DNA of 64,000 nt from Roseovarius marisflavi (GCF_900142625.1 NZ_FRBN01000002.1:62001-126000); one strand, 5' to 3'; positions 42,938 to 52,253 are shown, numbered from the stretch's first letter. Made by a program: numbers and translations. Notes: generated by a model not told the origin, from the sequence alone.

Positions 42938-44467
42938 TCAGACCGCCCTGCCCGCGTCAAGATTGCCGAGGATGCGCGCCGCGCCGTCCAAAACGGCGGT
43001 TTTGCGGTCCTCGTTCATCTTCTCCCAGGTGCGATAGATCGGCCCCATGCGCGGGTTTTTCGCAAACCGATCCCGGTGCCGGTGCAGGAAATCCCAGTAT
43101 AACAGGTTGAACGGACAGGCATTCTCGCCGGTTTTTTCCTTCACCGAATAGGAGCAACCCGCGCAATAATCCGACATCTTGTTGATGTAGTTGCCCGACG
43201 AGACATAGGGCTTGCTGGCGATGATCCCGCCATCGGCAAACTGGCTCATGCCGATGGTGTTGGGGGCCTCGACCCATTCAAAGGCATCGACGTAAACCGC
43301 CAGGTACCAGTCATGAACCTGGCCCGGATCAACCCCGGCCAATAGCGCGAAATTGCCGGTCACCATCAGGCGCTGAATATGGTGGGCATAGCCCTCTGCG
43401 CGGGTCTGATCGACCGCATGGGCAAGGCAATTCATGCCGGTTTCACCGCCCCAATAGGCGGGCGGCAAGTCGCGATCATGGCCGAGGTGATTGCGCGCGG
43501 TGTATTCCGGCCCCTCGTGGTAATAGAGGCCGCGCACATATTCCCGCCAGCCAATCACCTGACGGATATAGCCCTCGGCGGCGTTGATCGGCACATTCCC
43601 GGCCTGCCATTCTTCAACCACACGGGTGCAGATATCCACGGGATCAAGCAATCCAATGTTCAAATACGGCGACAAGACCGAATGATGCAGAAATTTGTCA
43701 TTCGTCAGCATCGCATCCTGATAATCGCCGAACTCAGGCAAAAGGTGCTTGGCAAAATGATCCAGGGCGCGCTTGGCCTGACCGGTCGTGACGGCAAACC
43801 AGAACGGTCGCAGCGTGCCGAAATTATCGCCGAACCGCGCCTCGACCAGATCAAGCACCTCCTCGGTGATCTCGTCCGGGGTAAACTGCATCGGCGCCGG
43901 GCGCAGCATGTCAGCGCGCGCCGGTTTGCGGTTGTCGTGGTCATAGTTCCACTTGCCCCCCGCCGGTTTGTCGCCCTCCATCAGATAGCCGGTCTTGCGG
44001 CGCATTTCGCGATAGAAATATTCCATCCGAAGCTCTTTGCGCCCCTCGGCCCAGGCGCTGAACTCGTCCGGTGAGGATAAAAACCGATCATCGGGCAGGA
44101 TCGTCACCGTTAGTGGCGCGTTTTCCAGCGCCTCAAGAAGACGCCATTCGCCCGGTTGGGTGGCCAGAACCTTGGTGGTGCCGTGTTCCTGTCCGCGCCG
44201 CATCAATTCTCCGACAATTGATTTGGAAGCGTCCTGATCATCCAGCTTGGTATAGGCAACCTGCCAGCCGTCATCGCGCAGGTTTTGCGCAAAATGGCGC
44301 ATCGCCGAGAGGACAAGAGCGATCTTCTTGGGATGATGCGGCACATAGCGCGCCTCGTCCATGACCTCGGCCATGACCACGATATCGCTTGATTTATCCG
44401 CCGATGAGAGCGCCGACAGACCAAGGCTAAGCTGATCGCCAAGCACCAGAACCAGACGCGTCACCAT
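42938..44467 (-). CDS. phrB: bacterial (6-4) photolyase / cryptochrome with Fe-S cluster
   Basis: 509 residues of the FeS-BCP class (PhrB/CryB). Photolyase-like alpha/beta domain with DQLSLGLSAL, then the FAD-binding helical domain with ALLAGVDPGQVHDWY and MSQFADGG. Four Cys at 347, 435, 438 and 451 have exactly the spacing of the 4Fe-4S ligands of Agrobacterium PhrB (350, 438, 441, 454). Such enzymes repair (6-4) photoproducts or act as blue-light regulators; which applies here cannot be told. It overlaps the SDR gene by 7 bases (ATGGTGA). Confidence 0.93.
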   Translation of the reverse strand: MVTRLVLVLGDQLSLGLSALSSADKSSDIVVMAEVMDEARYVPHHPKKIALVLSAMRHFAQNLRDDGWQVAYTKLDDQDASKSIVGELMRRGQEHGTTKVLATQPGEWRLLEALENAPLTVTILPDDRFLSSPDEFSAWAEGRKELRMEYFYREMRRKTGYLMEGDKPAGGKWNYDHDNRKPARADMLRPAPMQFTPDEITEEVLDLVEARFGDNFGTLRPFWFAVTTGQAKRALDHFAKHLLPEFGDYQDAMLTNDKFLHHSVLSPYLNIGLLDPVDICTRVVEEWQAGNVPINAAEGYIRQVIGWREYVRGLYYHEGPEYTARNHLGHDRDLPPAYWGGETGMNCLAHAVDQTRAEGYAHHIQRLMVTGNFALLAGVDPGQVHDWYLAVYVDAFEWVEAPNTIGMSQFADGGIIASKPYVSSGNYINKMSDYCAGCSYSVKEKTGENACPFNLLYWDFLHRHRDRFAKNPRMGPIYRTWEKMNEDRKTAVLDGAARILGNLDAGRAV

Positions 44468-45126
44468 GCGACCGGTTTGCCTTGCCAGTCAAAGAACTGG
44501 CCGCTCTGCGCCGGGGTCAGGCCGTCGATCACCGAAAGCAGGTTGCCGGCCGCCTCTGACGCGGCAACGGCGGGATGGCGATCAAGGTATTTCTCGGTAA
44601 AGGGCGTGCGCACCGTGCCCGGATGCAGCGCGACACAGATCGCTTGCCTGTGGGTGCGCGCAAGTTCGATCGCGCCGGTATGGATCATCTGGTTGAGCGC
44701 GGCCTTGGCGGTGCGATAGCTATACCAGCCGCCCTTGGCATTGTCCCCGATCGACCCAACCCGCGCCGAGAGCGCGGCAAAGACCGCCCGGCCCTTGCGC
44801 GGCATCAGGGCAAGGCTGTGCTTGAGCACCAGGGAAGGGCCGATGCAATTGACGGCAAACTGATCCATCATCGCAGCGGCTTCGAGCGATTTGAGGGTCT
44901 TCTCGGGTTCCGCCCCATTGATCTCAAGCGCGCCGGTGGCCACGAAAATAAGGTCAAACGGACCGGCAAGGCGGCCAAGCACCTCGGCGACCGAGGCCTC
45001 GTTGGTGATGTCCAGACTGTCGCCGCTGCGCGTCAGGCCGGTTACCTTTACGCCGCGCTCGGTGAGCGCCGCGCCAAGCGCCCGGCCAATCCCGCCCGAG
45101 GCCCCGATGATCAATGCATTGTCCAT
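44461..45126 (-). CDS. short-chain dehydrogenase/reductase (CsgA/C-factor like)
   Basis: 221 residues with N-terminal GASGGIGRALGAAL nucleotide site, LIFVATGAL, the catalytic SARVGSIGDNAKGGWYSYRTAKAAL (Ser...Tyr-x-x-x-Lys) and HPGTVRTPFTEKYL. Active-site residues are intact, so it is a probable NAD(P)-dependent oxidoreductase. It overlaps the photolyase gene by 7 bases; the partnership is common in Roseobacter-type genomes. The ATG at 45126 is chosen because it gives the standard N-terminus; the longer frame is read through upstream leader. Confidence 0.85.
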   Translation of the reverse strand: MDNALIIGASGGIGRALGAALTERGVKVTGLTRSGDSLDITNEASVAEVLGRLAGPFDLIFVATGALEINGAEPEKTLKSLEAAAMMDQFAVNCIGPSLVLKHSLALMPRKGRAVFAALSARVGSIGDNAKGGWYSYRTAKAALNQMIHTGAIELARTHRQAICVALHPGTVRTPFTEKYLDRHPAVAASEAAGNLLSVIDGLTPAQSGQFFDWQGKPVAW

Positions 45127-45191
45127 AACAGCAGAGCTAGACGGATTGCGCCGGGGTTCAAGGCCAATCGCGCCAAAGCGCAATTTCGGGG

Positions 45192-45220
45192 TTTTCATCC
45201 GGCGCGGCCAATCCTATAGT
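45192..45220 (+). promoter_or_regulatory. promoter of leuA leader
   Basis: TTTTCA, a 17-base spacer and TATAGT (45215-45220). Transcription would begin near 45227, at or beside the ATG of the leader peptide. The -10 lies between inverted GGCGCGG (45201-45207) and CCGCGCC (45221-45227). Confidence 0.55.
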
Positions 45221-45227
45221 CCGCGCC

Positions 45228-45317
45228 ATGACACAGCAGGATCATATGCTTTTGCCCATGACACGCGCCATTTTGCGCGCGTTTCCGGCTGCCCTGCTAG
45301 ACCTAAGCCGCCTCTGA
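45228..45317 (+). CDS. leuL: leuA leader peptide, 29 aa
   Basis: Short frame MTQQDHMLLPMTRAILRAFP then AALLDLSRL, with seven Leu codons, four of them packed just before the stop (CTG CTA GAC CTA AGC CGC CTC), including the rare CTA. The stop TGA lies inside the 5' arm of a 10-bp hairpin. This is the layout of a leucine-sensing attenuator upstream of leuA. No Shine-Dalgarno site is present and the predicted transcription start is at the ATG, suggesting leaderless translation, as known for TrpL leaders of rhizobia. Confidence 0.75.
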   Translation: MTQQDHMLLPMTRAILRAFPAALLDLSRL

Positions 45318-45364
45318 GCGTGCCAGCCCGGCGCGACCGCTCAGAGGATGTGCCTTTTCGCGCC
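45311..45364 (+). promoter_or_regulatory. attenuator hairpins ahead of leuA
   Basis: Hairpin A: CCTCTGAGCG (45311-45320) with CGCTCAGAGG (45338-45347), 10 perfect pairs. Hairpin B: GGCGCGA (45330-45336) with TCGCGCC (45358-45364), its left arm inside the loop of A and its right arm after A. A and B cannot form together, as expected of attenuation. No long T-run follows B, so termination might be Rho-independent with weak U-tract or translational. Confidence 0.65.
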
Positions 45365-45396
45365 ATAGGCTTAGGACAGATAAAAAGAGACCCAAA

Positions 45397-46989
45397 ATGA
45401 CTGATCAAACGAACAACCGCGTTCCCTCGTCGGCCTCAAAAGAGCGTGTGGTGATTTTTGACACCACTTTGCGCGATGGCGAACAATCCCCCGGCGCCAC
45501 CATGACCCATGCCGAAAAGCTCGAAATTGCCGGGCTGCTGGATGAGATGGGCGTCGATATCATCGAGGCCGGTTTTCCCATCGCCTCGGAAGGTGATTTT
45601 CGCGCCGTGAGCGAGATTGCCAAGAACTCGAAGAACGCCGTGATCTGCGGGCTGGCACGCGCCAACATCAAGGATATCGACCGCTGCTGGGAGGCGGTGA
45701 AAGGTGCTGCGCAACCGCGCATTCACACCTTTATCGGCACCTCGCCGCTGCACCGGGCGATTCCCAATCTCGACATGGATCAGATGGCCGAGCGGATTCA
45801 TGAAACCGTGACCCATGCCCGCAACTTGTGTGACAACGTGCAATGGTCGCCGATGGATGCCACGCGCACCGAATGGGATTATCTGTGCCGCACGATCGAA
45901 ATCGCGATCAAGGCCGGGGCCAGCACGATCAACATTCCCGATACGGTCGGCTATACGGCGCCGGTTGAATCCGCCGATCTGATCCGTCGGTTGATTGCCA
46001 CGGTGCCGGGCGCCGATGAGGTGATCTTTGCCACCCATTGCCACAACGACCTTGGCATGGCGACCGCCAACGCTCTGGCCGCCGTCGCGGGCGGCGCGCG
46101 CCAGATTGAATGCACCATCAACGGCCTTGGTGAACGCGCCGGCAACACCGCGCTGGAAGAGGTGGTGATGGCGCTCAAGGTGCGTGGCGATATCATGCCC
46201 TACGCCACTGGCATCGACACCACCAAGATCATGAACATCTCGCGCCGGGTGGCGACGGTCTCGGGCTTTCCGGTCCAGTTCAACAAGGCGATTGTCGGCA
46301 AGAACGCCTTCGCCCATGAATCGGGCATCCATCAGGATGGCATGCTCAAGAACGCCGAAACCTTCGAGATCATGCGCCCGTCGGATGTGGGTCTGGCGGA
46401 AACCAATATCGTCATGGGCAAACATTCGGGCCGTGCCGCCTTGCGCTCGAAACTGCATGATCTGGGCTATGATCTGGCCGATAATCAGCTCAAAGATGTG
46501 TTCGTGCGCTTCAAGGAATTGGCCGATCGCAAGAAAGAGGTCTATGACGAAGACCTGATTGCGCTGGTCAATGTCGGGATTGACGGTGAAGGCGATCGCT
46601 TGCAGATCAAGCACTTGCGCGTGGTCTGTGGCACCGAAGGGCCGCAACAGGCGACCCTGACCATGGCGATTGATGGCGTTGAGCATACGACCGAGGCCAC
46701 AGGCGACGGGCCGGTCGATGCGACCTTCAACGCAGTCAAAAACCTGTTCCCGCATGACGCACGTTTGCAGCTTTATCAGGTGCACGCGGTGACCGAGGGC
46801 ACAGACGCACAAGCCACGGTCAGCGTGCGGATGGAAGAATCCGGGCGAATTGTGACCGGGCAATCGGCCGATACCGATACGGTTGTGGCCAGTGCCAGGG
46901 CCTATGTGCATGCGCTCAATAACCTTCTGGTGCGGCGCGAGAAATCGGGCGGTGATACGCCCGAGGTAAATTACAGAGACCTGTCCTAG
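45397..46989 (+). CDS. leuA: 2-isopropylmalate synthase
   Basis: First committed enzyme of leucine synthesis, condensing acetyl-CoA and 2-oxoisovalerate. 530 residues, type-1 LeuA length: catalytic TIM barrel with [32 protein letters not shown] metal-binding His pair, HESGIHQDG, then a C-terminal allosteric domain with SVRMEESGR. Leucine feedback should occur there. Expressed behind the Leu leader peptide and attenuator; AGAGACCCAAA precedes the ATG. Convergent with a DUF1772 gene through a large hairpin. Confidence 0.97.
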   Translation: MTDQTNNRVPSSASKERVVIFDTTLRDGEQSPGATMTHAEKLEIAGLLDEMGVDIIEAGFPIASEGDFRAVSEIAKNSKNAVICGLARANIKDIDRCWEAVKGAAQPRIHTFIGTSPLHRAIPNLDMDQMAERIHETVTHARNLCDNVQWSPMDATRTEWDYLCRTIEIAIKAGASTINIPDTVGYTAPVESADLIRRLIATVPGADEVIFATHCHNDLGMATANALAAVAGGARQIECTINGLGERAGNTALEEVVMALKVRGDIMPYATGIDTTKIMNISRRVATVSGFPVQFNKAIVGKNAFAHESGIHQDGMLKNAETFEIMRPSDVGLAETNIVMGKHSGRAALRSKLHDLGYDLADNQLKDVFVRFKELADRKKEVYDEDLIALVNVGIDGEGDRLQIKHLRVVCGTEGPQQATLTMAIDGVEHTTEATGDGPVDATFNAVKNLFPHDARLQLYQVHAVTEGTDAQATVSVRMEESGRIVTGQSADTDTVVASARAYVHALNNLLVRREKSGGDTPEVNYRDLS

Positions 46990-46997
46990 GCGACATG

Positions 46998-47055
46998 CTC
47001 ATCAGCCCCTTGCGTGGCTGCCTCGCACGAGGCGCGCACGCAAGGGCGCGATGAG
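46998..47055. terminator. large inverted repeat between convergent genes
   Basis: CCCTTGCGTG (47007-47016) pairs with CACGCAAGGG (47037-47046); GCCTCG/CGAGGC forms an inner stem, and CTCAT/ATGAG at the outside extends it. Probably a bidirectional terminator, though no T-run follows. Confidence 0.6.
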
Positions 47056-47063
47056 GGACCGCT

Positions 47064-47552
47064 TCAGGCATAAAGCACCACGCCGATCAACAAGCAGGCC
47101 GCCGCAATCGCCGAGGCCGCCGTGCGCAGGTGGTTCCAGCGGGTCCAACGGCGCGCATAGACCTCCCAATAGCTGATCGTTTCCGGCGCGCTCACCACCA
47201 TCAGGTCAAGCCGTTTGTTCATCGGCACATTGCCCAGCATCGTCACCAGAAACGTGCCCCCGAAATAGATCAGCCCGCCGACAATGATCCACCCCGCCGC
47301 AGGCCCGCTCATGGACATCACGCCATAGCCCGCCAGCCCCAGAGACACCGGCGCCAGGCCGAGCAATCCGACCAGAAACACCGAGCCATAAACCTCGCGG
47401 TTGATCTTTTGCATCGCCTCGATCCCCGTCCCCGGCGCAGCCCCCCCGAGCGAGCGCATGACGAAATCCGAAAACGCCAGAAACACCCCGGCCACAAGCG
47501 CCATTACAAGGGCCGCGCTCGCAAATACCGTCACTTCAATCACATGTGTCAT
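47064..47552 (-). CDS. DUF1772 (anthrone-oxygenase-like) membrane protein
   Basis: 162 residues, four helices: near 5-28, 60-80, 85-110 and 140-160, with the family feature LGNVPMNKRLDLM in the third loop and WTRWNHLRTAAS before the last helix. DUF1772 proteins include anthrone oxygenase-like members but are mainly uncharacterised. It lies after the flavodoxin-fold reductase on the same strand with 24 bases between; together they probably form a TetR-regulated pair. Confidence 0.85.
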   Translation of the reverse strand: MTHVIEVTVFASAALVMALVAGVFLAFSDFVMRSLGGAAPGTGIEAMQKINREVYGSVFLVGLLGLAPVSLGLAGYGVMSMSGPAAGWIIVGGLIYFGGTFLVTMLGNVPMNKRLDLMVVSAPETISYWEVYARRWTRWNHLRTAASAIAAACLLIGVVLYA

Positions 47553-47576
47553 TGATCCTGTCCTTTTGATGATGTC

Positions 47577-48158
47577 TCAGGCCGCTGCCTGTCCCATGGC
47601 GCGGGCCTTGCCGATCCAGCGGTCGATCTTGGCCGCATCGGCAAGCTTGACCGAGCCGAATTGCACCACGTTGCGCACCTTGATCCCGCAGAATCCAAGC
47701 ACCTGATTTCGGATCACCCGGCGCGCCGGTTTGCGATAGATAAACGTGTCGATCAGCGGCGGCGTGTCCGAGGTGATCAGGGCATCCGCCGTGCGCCCGG
47801 TCAGCAATTTATCCCAGCCCATGCCGCGCCGGTGATACTTATAGGCAAACCCCGAGGTCAGCGCGCGATCCAGAACCGCCTTGGCCCGCGTCGGCATCGC
47901 CCCCCACCAATAGGGGTGCACGATCAGCACGTGATCGGCCCAGGCAAGGTTGTCCTGCCACTCCAGAAGATCCGTCTCGAGCGCCGGGGCGTCGGGGCCA
48001 TACCCCTCGAACGTCGGATCAAACTGCATGGTGCAAAGATCCATGCGGCGAATTTCGGCGCCCTTGGCTTCGGCGCCCGCCTGATAGGCATCGGCCAACC
48101 CCGCACAGAGCGAGGCCGCCTTGGGGTGTGCCACCCAGATGAATATTTTCTTGGTCAT
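47577..48158 (-). CDS. flavodoxin-fold NAD(P)H quinone reductase
   Basis: 193 residues of the NQO/MdaB/KefF flavodoxin-like family: AHPKAASLCAGLADAY at the FMN phosphate site and VLIVHPYWWGAMPTRAKAVLDRAL, with W-W-G-x-P/M-A typical of the flavin-binding loop. Two-electron reduction of quinones or electrophiles is the usual role. GGAGAAAAGACC precedes the ATG at 48158. The gene is divergent from a TetR regulator with a palindromic operator in the gap, so it is likely induced by an electrophile or quinone. Confidence 0.88.
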   Translation of the reverse strand: MTKKIFIWVAHPKAASLCAGLADAYQAGAEAKGAEIRRMDLCTMQFDPTFEGYGPDAPALETDLLEWQDNLAWADHVLIVHPYWWGAMPTRAKAVLDRALTSGFAYKYHRRGMGWDKLLTGRTADALITSDTPPLIDTFIYRKPARRVIRNQVLGFCGIKVRNVVQFGSVKLADAAKIDRWIGKARAMGQAAA

Positions 48159-48190
48159 GGTCTTTTCTCCGTTGACTTTACACTGCGTCA

Positions 48191-48207
48191 ATTTACACGG
48201 TGTAAAT
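48191..48207. promoter_or_regulatory. TetR operator palindrome
   Basis: ATTTACAC-G-GTGTAAAT is a perfect palindrome between the divergent reductase and TetR genes. Related half-sites TTTACACTGCGT and TTTACATTGTGT flank it on either side, suggesting an operator cluster for autoregulation. Confidence 0.8.
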
Positions 48208-48225
48208 AAACCGGAGGTTTACATT

Positions 48226-48813
48226 GTGTCAAGTGATAATTCGCCCACCCGCATTCGCATCCTGAAAGCCGCCTGGGAGCTTTTGGAATCAAACCCCGGC
48301 GTGGCCGCCCGCATGTCGGACATTGCGAAAAAGGCCGGGGTCAGCCGTCAGGCGCTCTATCTGCACTTTCCCAACCGCACAGAGCTCTTCATCGCCACGA
48401 CCAAGCATCAGGACGAGGTGTTCGGCGTGCAGGAGATGCTCGGCGCAAGCCGCACAGCCACAACCGGGCTTGAGCGTCTCGATGCCTTTATCGAGGCCTG
48501 GGGCAATTACATCCCCAGGATTTTCGGCGTCGCCAAGACCCTCATGGTGATGCAGGCCACCGACGAGGATGCCGCCCGCGCCTGGGGCGAACGGATGGCG
48601 GATATGCGCGAAGGCTGCGCTGCGGCGATTGAGGCGCTGGACCGTGACGGCGCCCTAAATCTTGACCGCGATAGCGCCACAGACCTGCTCTGGACCTTGC
48701 TGTCGATCCCCACATGGGAGCATCTGACTCAGCTTTGCAGCTGGCCGCAGGAAAAATACATCGCTCAAATCACCGAAGTAGCACGCAAAACCCTTGTCAA
48801 ATCCGCGGGCTGA
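48226..48813 (+). CDS. TetR-family regulator
   Basis: 195 residues. N-terminal TetR helix-turn-helix: TRIRILKAAWELL, MSDIAKKAGVSRQALYLHFPNRTELF. The C-terminal ligand-binding region is helical with Trp-rich end (LLWTLLSIPTWEHLTQLCSWP). The start is GTG at 48226 (MSSDNSPTRI) with CCGGAGG 8 bases before it; the longer frame to 48121 runs backward through the divergent reductase promoter. Most probably represses the reductase/DUF1772 pair via the palindrome at 48191. Confidence 0.92.
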   Translation: MSSDNSPTRIRILKAAWELLESNPGVAARMSDIAKKAGVSRQALYLHFPNRTELFIATTKHQDEVFGVQEMLGASRTATTGLERLDAFIEAWGNYIPRIFGVAKTLMVMQATDEDAARAWGERMADMREGCAAAIEALDRDGALNLDRDSATDLLWTLLSIPTWEHLTQLCSWPQEKYIAQITEVARKTLVKSAG

Positions 48814-48814
48814 T

Positions 48815-49171
48815 TCAGCTTACGATCATATAGAACTTGCGCAGGGTCTGAGTGATTTCCCAGATCAGTTTCGTTCCCTTGGCGATGAAGAACGTGTCGC
48901 CCGCCGTAAATGTCTCGGATCGCCCATCGGCATGGGTCAGGACCAAAACACCCGAAATGACGGTCATCATTTCATGCACCGGGTAGCTCTCGATCTCGTC
49001 CCGGCACGGCGCGCATTCCCAGACGCCTGACAAAACCGACTCGTCCGGCGTGGCGAAATGGGTGTGGTTCAGCTCGGTTTGATCGTCGGTGGTAAAAACC
49101 TCGGGCCCGTTGATATCGGATGCTTCCATAACGTCCGGGTTAGGGTCCAGTCTGAAAGTCTGATCTGTCAT
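48815..49171 (-). CDS. cupin protein (EutQ-like), 118 aa
   Basis: Single cupin domain: ECAPCRDEIESYPVHEMMTVISGVLVLTHADG and TFTAGDTFFIAKGTKLIWEI, quoted in short parts; the histidine of the first cupin motif is partly retained (VHEM) but the metal set looks incomplete. Resembles DUF861/EutQ-type cupins. It follows the acyl-CoA synthetase on the same strand, 24 bases apart, so is probably cotranscribed. Its end abuts the convergent TetR gene by one base. Confidence 0.8.
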   Translation of the reverse strand: MTDQTFRLDPNPDVMEASDINGPEVFTTDDQTELNHTHFATPDESVLSGVWECAPCRDEIESYPVHEMMTVISGVLVLTHADGRSETFTAGDTFFIAKGTKLIWEITQTLRKFYMIVS

Positions 49172-49195
49172 CCTATTCGCTCCGATGCACGCCCC

Positions 49196-51082
49196 CTAGT
49201 CGGCCCATTCCCACGGGCGCACGAATTGCCCGAGGGTATGGCCAAGCTGTTCCTCGTCGACATTGCCGGTCTTGCGCACCTGCGCCACCAACCCGCGCTT
49301 TTTGTCGTCAACCACAAGCACCACCTCGGCCGCGATTTCGGCCTTGGCGAGGGCGGCATTATAGATCCGCGTGATGGCGCGTTTGCGCAGGTCGGGCTTG
49401 AACACCTTGCCCACGGCGGTTTTCGGCAGTTCGTCCAGAACCTCGACATATTTCGGGATCGCGGCGCGTTCGTGGACATGGATTTTGCAATGCTCAAGCA
49501 GGTCCTCGCCGGTGACGCTCCCGCCCTCGACCAGCTCGACATAGGCGCAGGGCATTTCGCCGGAATGCGCATCGGGCTGGCCAATCGCACCGGCCATCGC
49601 CACTTCGGCATGCGCCATCAGCGCCTCTTCGATCTCGGCGGGGTCGATATTATGCCCGCCCCGAATGATCAGATCCTTGGCCCGCCCGGTGATCCAGACA
49701 TAGCCATCCGGGTCAATCCGCCCCAGATCGCCAGTGCGCAGATAGTGATCGTGATGGTAAAGGTCGATATTCTTCGCGGCCTCGGTATAGGTATTTCCCT
49801 CGTAAACGCCGGGGCTTGAAATACAGATTTCACCGACCTCATCGGCGGCGCATTCCACCGGCTGGCCCTCGGCGTCGGTCTTGTAAATGCGCACGTCGGT
49901 ATAGGGGAACGGCACCCCGACCGATCCGACTTTCTTTTCGCCTTCCGGGGGGTTACAGGCCACAAGACAGGTCGCCTCGGTCAGACCATAGCCCTCGATC
50001 ACGGTCATGCCGGTGGCCGATTCAAACCGCTTGAACAGCTCCATCGGCATCGGGGCCGAGCCGGAAAAGGCGTTGCGCACGGTGCTGAGATCGGCATCGA
50101 CCTTGCGCTGCATGAGCGCGGAAACGGCCGTGGGCACGGTGATCACAAAGCTGATCTTCCAGCGCTCGCAGAGCTTCCAGAAGTTATCGAACACCCCCTC
50201 GCCGCGATAGCCCGCAGGCGTCGGAAAGACCACATGCGCGCCCGATTTGATCATCGCCATCAGGATCACGTGACAGGCAAACACATGGAAAAGCGGCAGC
50301 GGACACATCACGTTGTCATGTTCGGTAAACAGCAATGTATGACCGATCCAGCCGTTATAGATCATCCCGGAATAGCGGTGCTGCGCCACCTTGGGCATGC
50401 CGGTGGTGCCGCCGGTATGAAAATAGGCCGCCACGCGATCCCCGGTGGAATCAGGGAAATCAAGGCTCGTATTCTGGCCCGCCACCGCCTTGTTGAAATT
50501 CAGGATATCGGCATGGTGCCCGGTCGGCGATTTCGGCCGCACCAGCGGCACGATCCAGCTTTTGGGCGGGCTCAGGTAACGGTTGAGATCAATCTCAAGA
50601 ACCGTATGCACGCCCGGCGCATGGCGGACCGCTTCGGCGGTTTTCTGGGCGATGTCGGTCTTGGGGAAGGATTTGAGCGTGATGACAACCTTGGCCTCGG
50701 TTTCGCGGAGGATCGCGCCGATCTGTTCGGGTTCAAGCAGCGGGTTGATCGGGTTGACGATCCCGGCGATGGCGCCGCCGATGGTGGCAATCGCGGTTTC
50801 AAGACAATTGGGCAGGACAAGCGCGACAACGTCGTTTTCACCCACCTTGAGGCTTCGGAACAGGTTGGCCGCCTGACAGCACTGATCGTGGAACTGTTTC
50901 CAGGTCAGGGTATGCGACGGATCGCTCGCCCCGGAAAACAGCTGATAGCTGACGGCGGGGCGGTCGGGAAAGCTGCGCGCCGTGTGGCTGAGCATCTGGT
51001 AAAGGGTGTCGGGTTTGTCCCGCGCCTCCCATGTCACTTCGGTCTCGATGTCGATCACGTCCTGTCGGCACGTAAAACTCAT
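49196..51082 (-). CDS. acyl-CoA synthetase (AMP-forming)
   Basis: 628 residues of the ANL superfamily: AMP/ATP P-loop AYFHTGGTTGMPKVAQ, EGYGLTEATC, the hinge DLGRIDPDGYVWITGRAKDLII and the C-terminal Lys in LPKTAVGKVFK. Two-step activation of a carboxylate to its CoA thioester; substrate unknown, probably fatty or short branched acid. The start at 51082 (MSFTCRQDV) has GGGAGG 7 bases upstream. The cupin follows it on the same strand. Confidence 0.93.
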   Translation of the reverse strand: MSFTCRQDVIDIETEVTWEARDKPDTLYQMLSHTARSFPDRPAVSYQLFSGASDPSHTLTWKQFHDQCCQAANLFRSLKVGENDVVALVLPNCLETAIATIGGAIAGIVNPINPLLEPEQIGAILRETEAKVVITLKSFPKTDIAQKTAEAVRHAPGVHTVLEIDLNRYLSPPKSWIVPLVRPKSPTGHHADILNFNKAVAGQNTSLDFPDSTGDRVAAYFHTGGTTGMPKVAQHRYSGMIYNGWIGHTLLFTEHDNVMCPLPLFHVFACHVILMAMIKSGAHVVFPTPAGYRGEGVFDNFWKLCERWKISFVITVPTAVSALMQRKVDADLSTVRNAFSGSAPMPMELFKRFESATGMTVIEGYGLTEATCLVACNPPEGEKKVGSVGVPFPYTDVRIYKTDAEGQPVECAADEVGEICISSPGVYEGNTYTEAAKNIDLYHHDHYLRTGDLGRIDPDGYVWITGRAKDLIIRGGHNIDPAEIEEALMAHAEVAMAGAIGQPDAHSGEMPCAYVELVEGGSVTGEDLLEHCKIHVHERAAIPKYVEVLDELPKTAVGKVFKPDLRKRAITRIYNAALAKAEIAAEVVLVVDDKKRGLVAQVRKTGNVDEEQLGHTLGQFVRPWEWAD

Positions 51083-51201
51083 GTAGCGTCCTCCCAATCG
51101 GCCGCGCTGTCCCGCACGGCTCTCTCCCTGCGGGACAGAATGTGCGGGATTGCGGGGCGGCGCAAGTTTTACGCTGCGTTTTCGCGCAGGTTTCGACAGG
51201 C

Positions 51202-52158
51202 CTAGCGCTGTGCGCCAAGGCAGGTCGCAAGGGCCCGTGCCATCGCGCGCATCAGATCGGGGTAAAGATCGGGCCCCGGCGCGTGATCGCTTGCCATCGG
51301 ATCAAGAACGCCATGCCCCGCCACATCGCCGAACACGCGCGTCACCAACTTTGGGTCGAATTGCGGCTCGGAAAAGACGCAGGCAACGTTTTGCTCCCGC
51401 GCCATATCGCGCAGCGCCGCCACCCGCGAAGGGCCGGGATTGGCCGCATCACCAAGCGCAATCGCCCCCGAGGCCGCAAGGCCCGACCAGACCTCGAAAT
51501 ACTGATAGGCGTCGTGATAGACAAGAAAGCGCGCGTCCTTGATCGGGGCAAGCTCGGCCTTGATCGCCCCCATCAGCGCATCCAGTTCAGCCTGCGCCGT
51601 GGCCGCGTTCTCGGCGTATTGCGCCGCATGCTCGGGATCGAGCGCCGCCAGCTCATCGGCAAAAAGCCCAAGCCAGCGGCGCGCGTTTTCCGGGTCAAGC
51701 CAGGCGTGCGGGTCAAGCCCCTCATGGTCGTGGTGGTCGTGGTCATGGTCGTGGGCCGCAGGGGTCTCGCCATCCTGCGCCGCGCCAAAGACAACCCCTT
51801 CGCGCAGGTCCAGAACGCGCGTCTCCTCGGCCCCCAAAAGCTCGACCACCCGCGCGCGCGACGCGAGGTTTTCAATGCCGCCATCAAGCCAGGGCGTCAG
51901 CGCCTCGCCGACCCAGATCACCAGATCGGCCTCTTCAAGCGCCGTCGCCTCGGAGGGGCGCATCGCATAGCCATGCGGCGACGCGCCCGGGCGCACGATC
52001 AACGCAGGCGCGCCCACGCCCTGCATCACCCGCGCCACCAGCGAATGCACCGGCGCGACATCGACCGCGACGCGCGGCACCTCGGCCAAGGCCATGCTGG
52101 CCAGTCCGAGGGCTCCACTCATTGCGCCAGAAAGCGCGACGACAAGACGGCTCAACAT
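51202..52158 (-). CDS. znuA: zinc ABC transporter substrate-binding protein
   Basis: 318 residues; signal peptide ending ASMALA, then cluster A-I solute-binding protein. Zinc ligands are His62 (GASPHGYAM), His151 (LDPHAWLDP), and later His in VYHDAYQYF and Asp near the C-terminus. A His/Asp-rich loop HDHDHDHHDH (136-145) delivers or stores zinc. Divergent from zur with Zur boxes between. It captures zinc in the periplasm for ZnuBC. Confidence 0.95.
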   Translation of the reverse strand: MLSRLVVALSGAMSGALGLASMALAEVPRVAVDVAPVHSLVARVMQGVGAPALIVRPGASPHGYAMRPSEATALEEADLVIWVGEALTPWLDGGIENLASRARVVELLGAEETRVLDLREGVVFGAAQDGETPAAHDHDHDHHDHEGLDPHAWLDPENARRWLGLFADELAALDPEHAAQYAENAATAQAELDALMGAIKAELAPIKDARFLVYHDAYQYFEVWSGLAASGAIALGDAANPGPSRVAALRDMAREQNVACVFSEPQFDPKLVTRVFGDVAGHGVLDPMASDHAPGPDLYPDLMRAMARALATCLGAQR

Positions 52159-52171
52159 TTCGCTACCCCTG

Positions 52172-52223
52172 TGATAGTATAACATTTCACGCAGCTTGAT
52201 AAATGTAACTCTATAACATATCA
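52172..52223. promoter_or_regulatory. two Zur boxes between znuA and zur
   Basis: Box 1 TGATAGTATAACATTTCA (52172-52189) and box 2, starting TGATAAATGTAAC and ending ATAACATATCA (52197-52223), are both imperfect palindromes of the TGATA(N)TTATA / TATAACAT(A/T)TCA type known for alphaproteobacterial Zur. One serves each divergent gene. Confidence 0.8.
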
Positions 52224-52253
52224 ACCCCGAAACGTTGCCCCGAAAGGCCCGCC

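Noticed and set aside
45436..46911. 491-codon minus-strand open frame
   Set aside because: Antisense to leuA.
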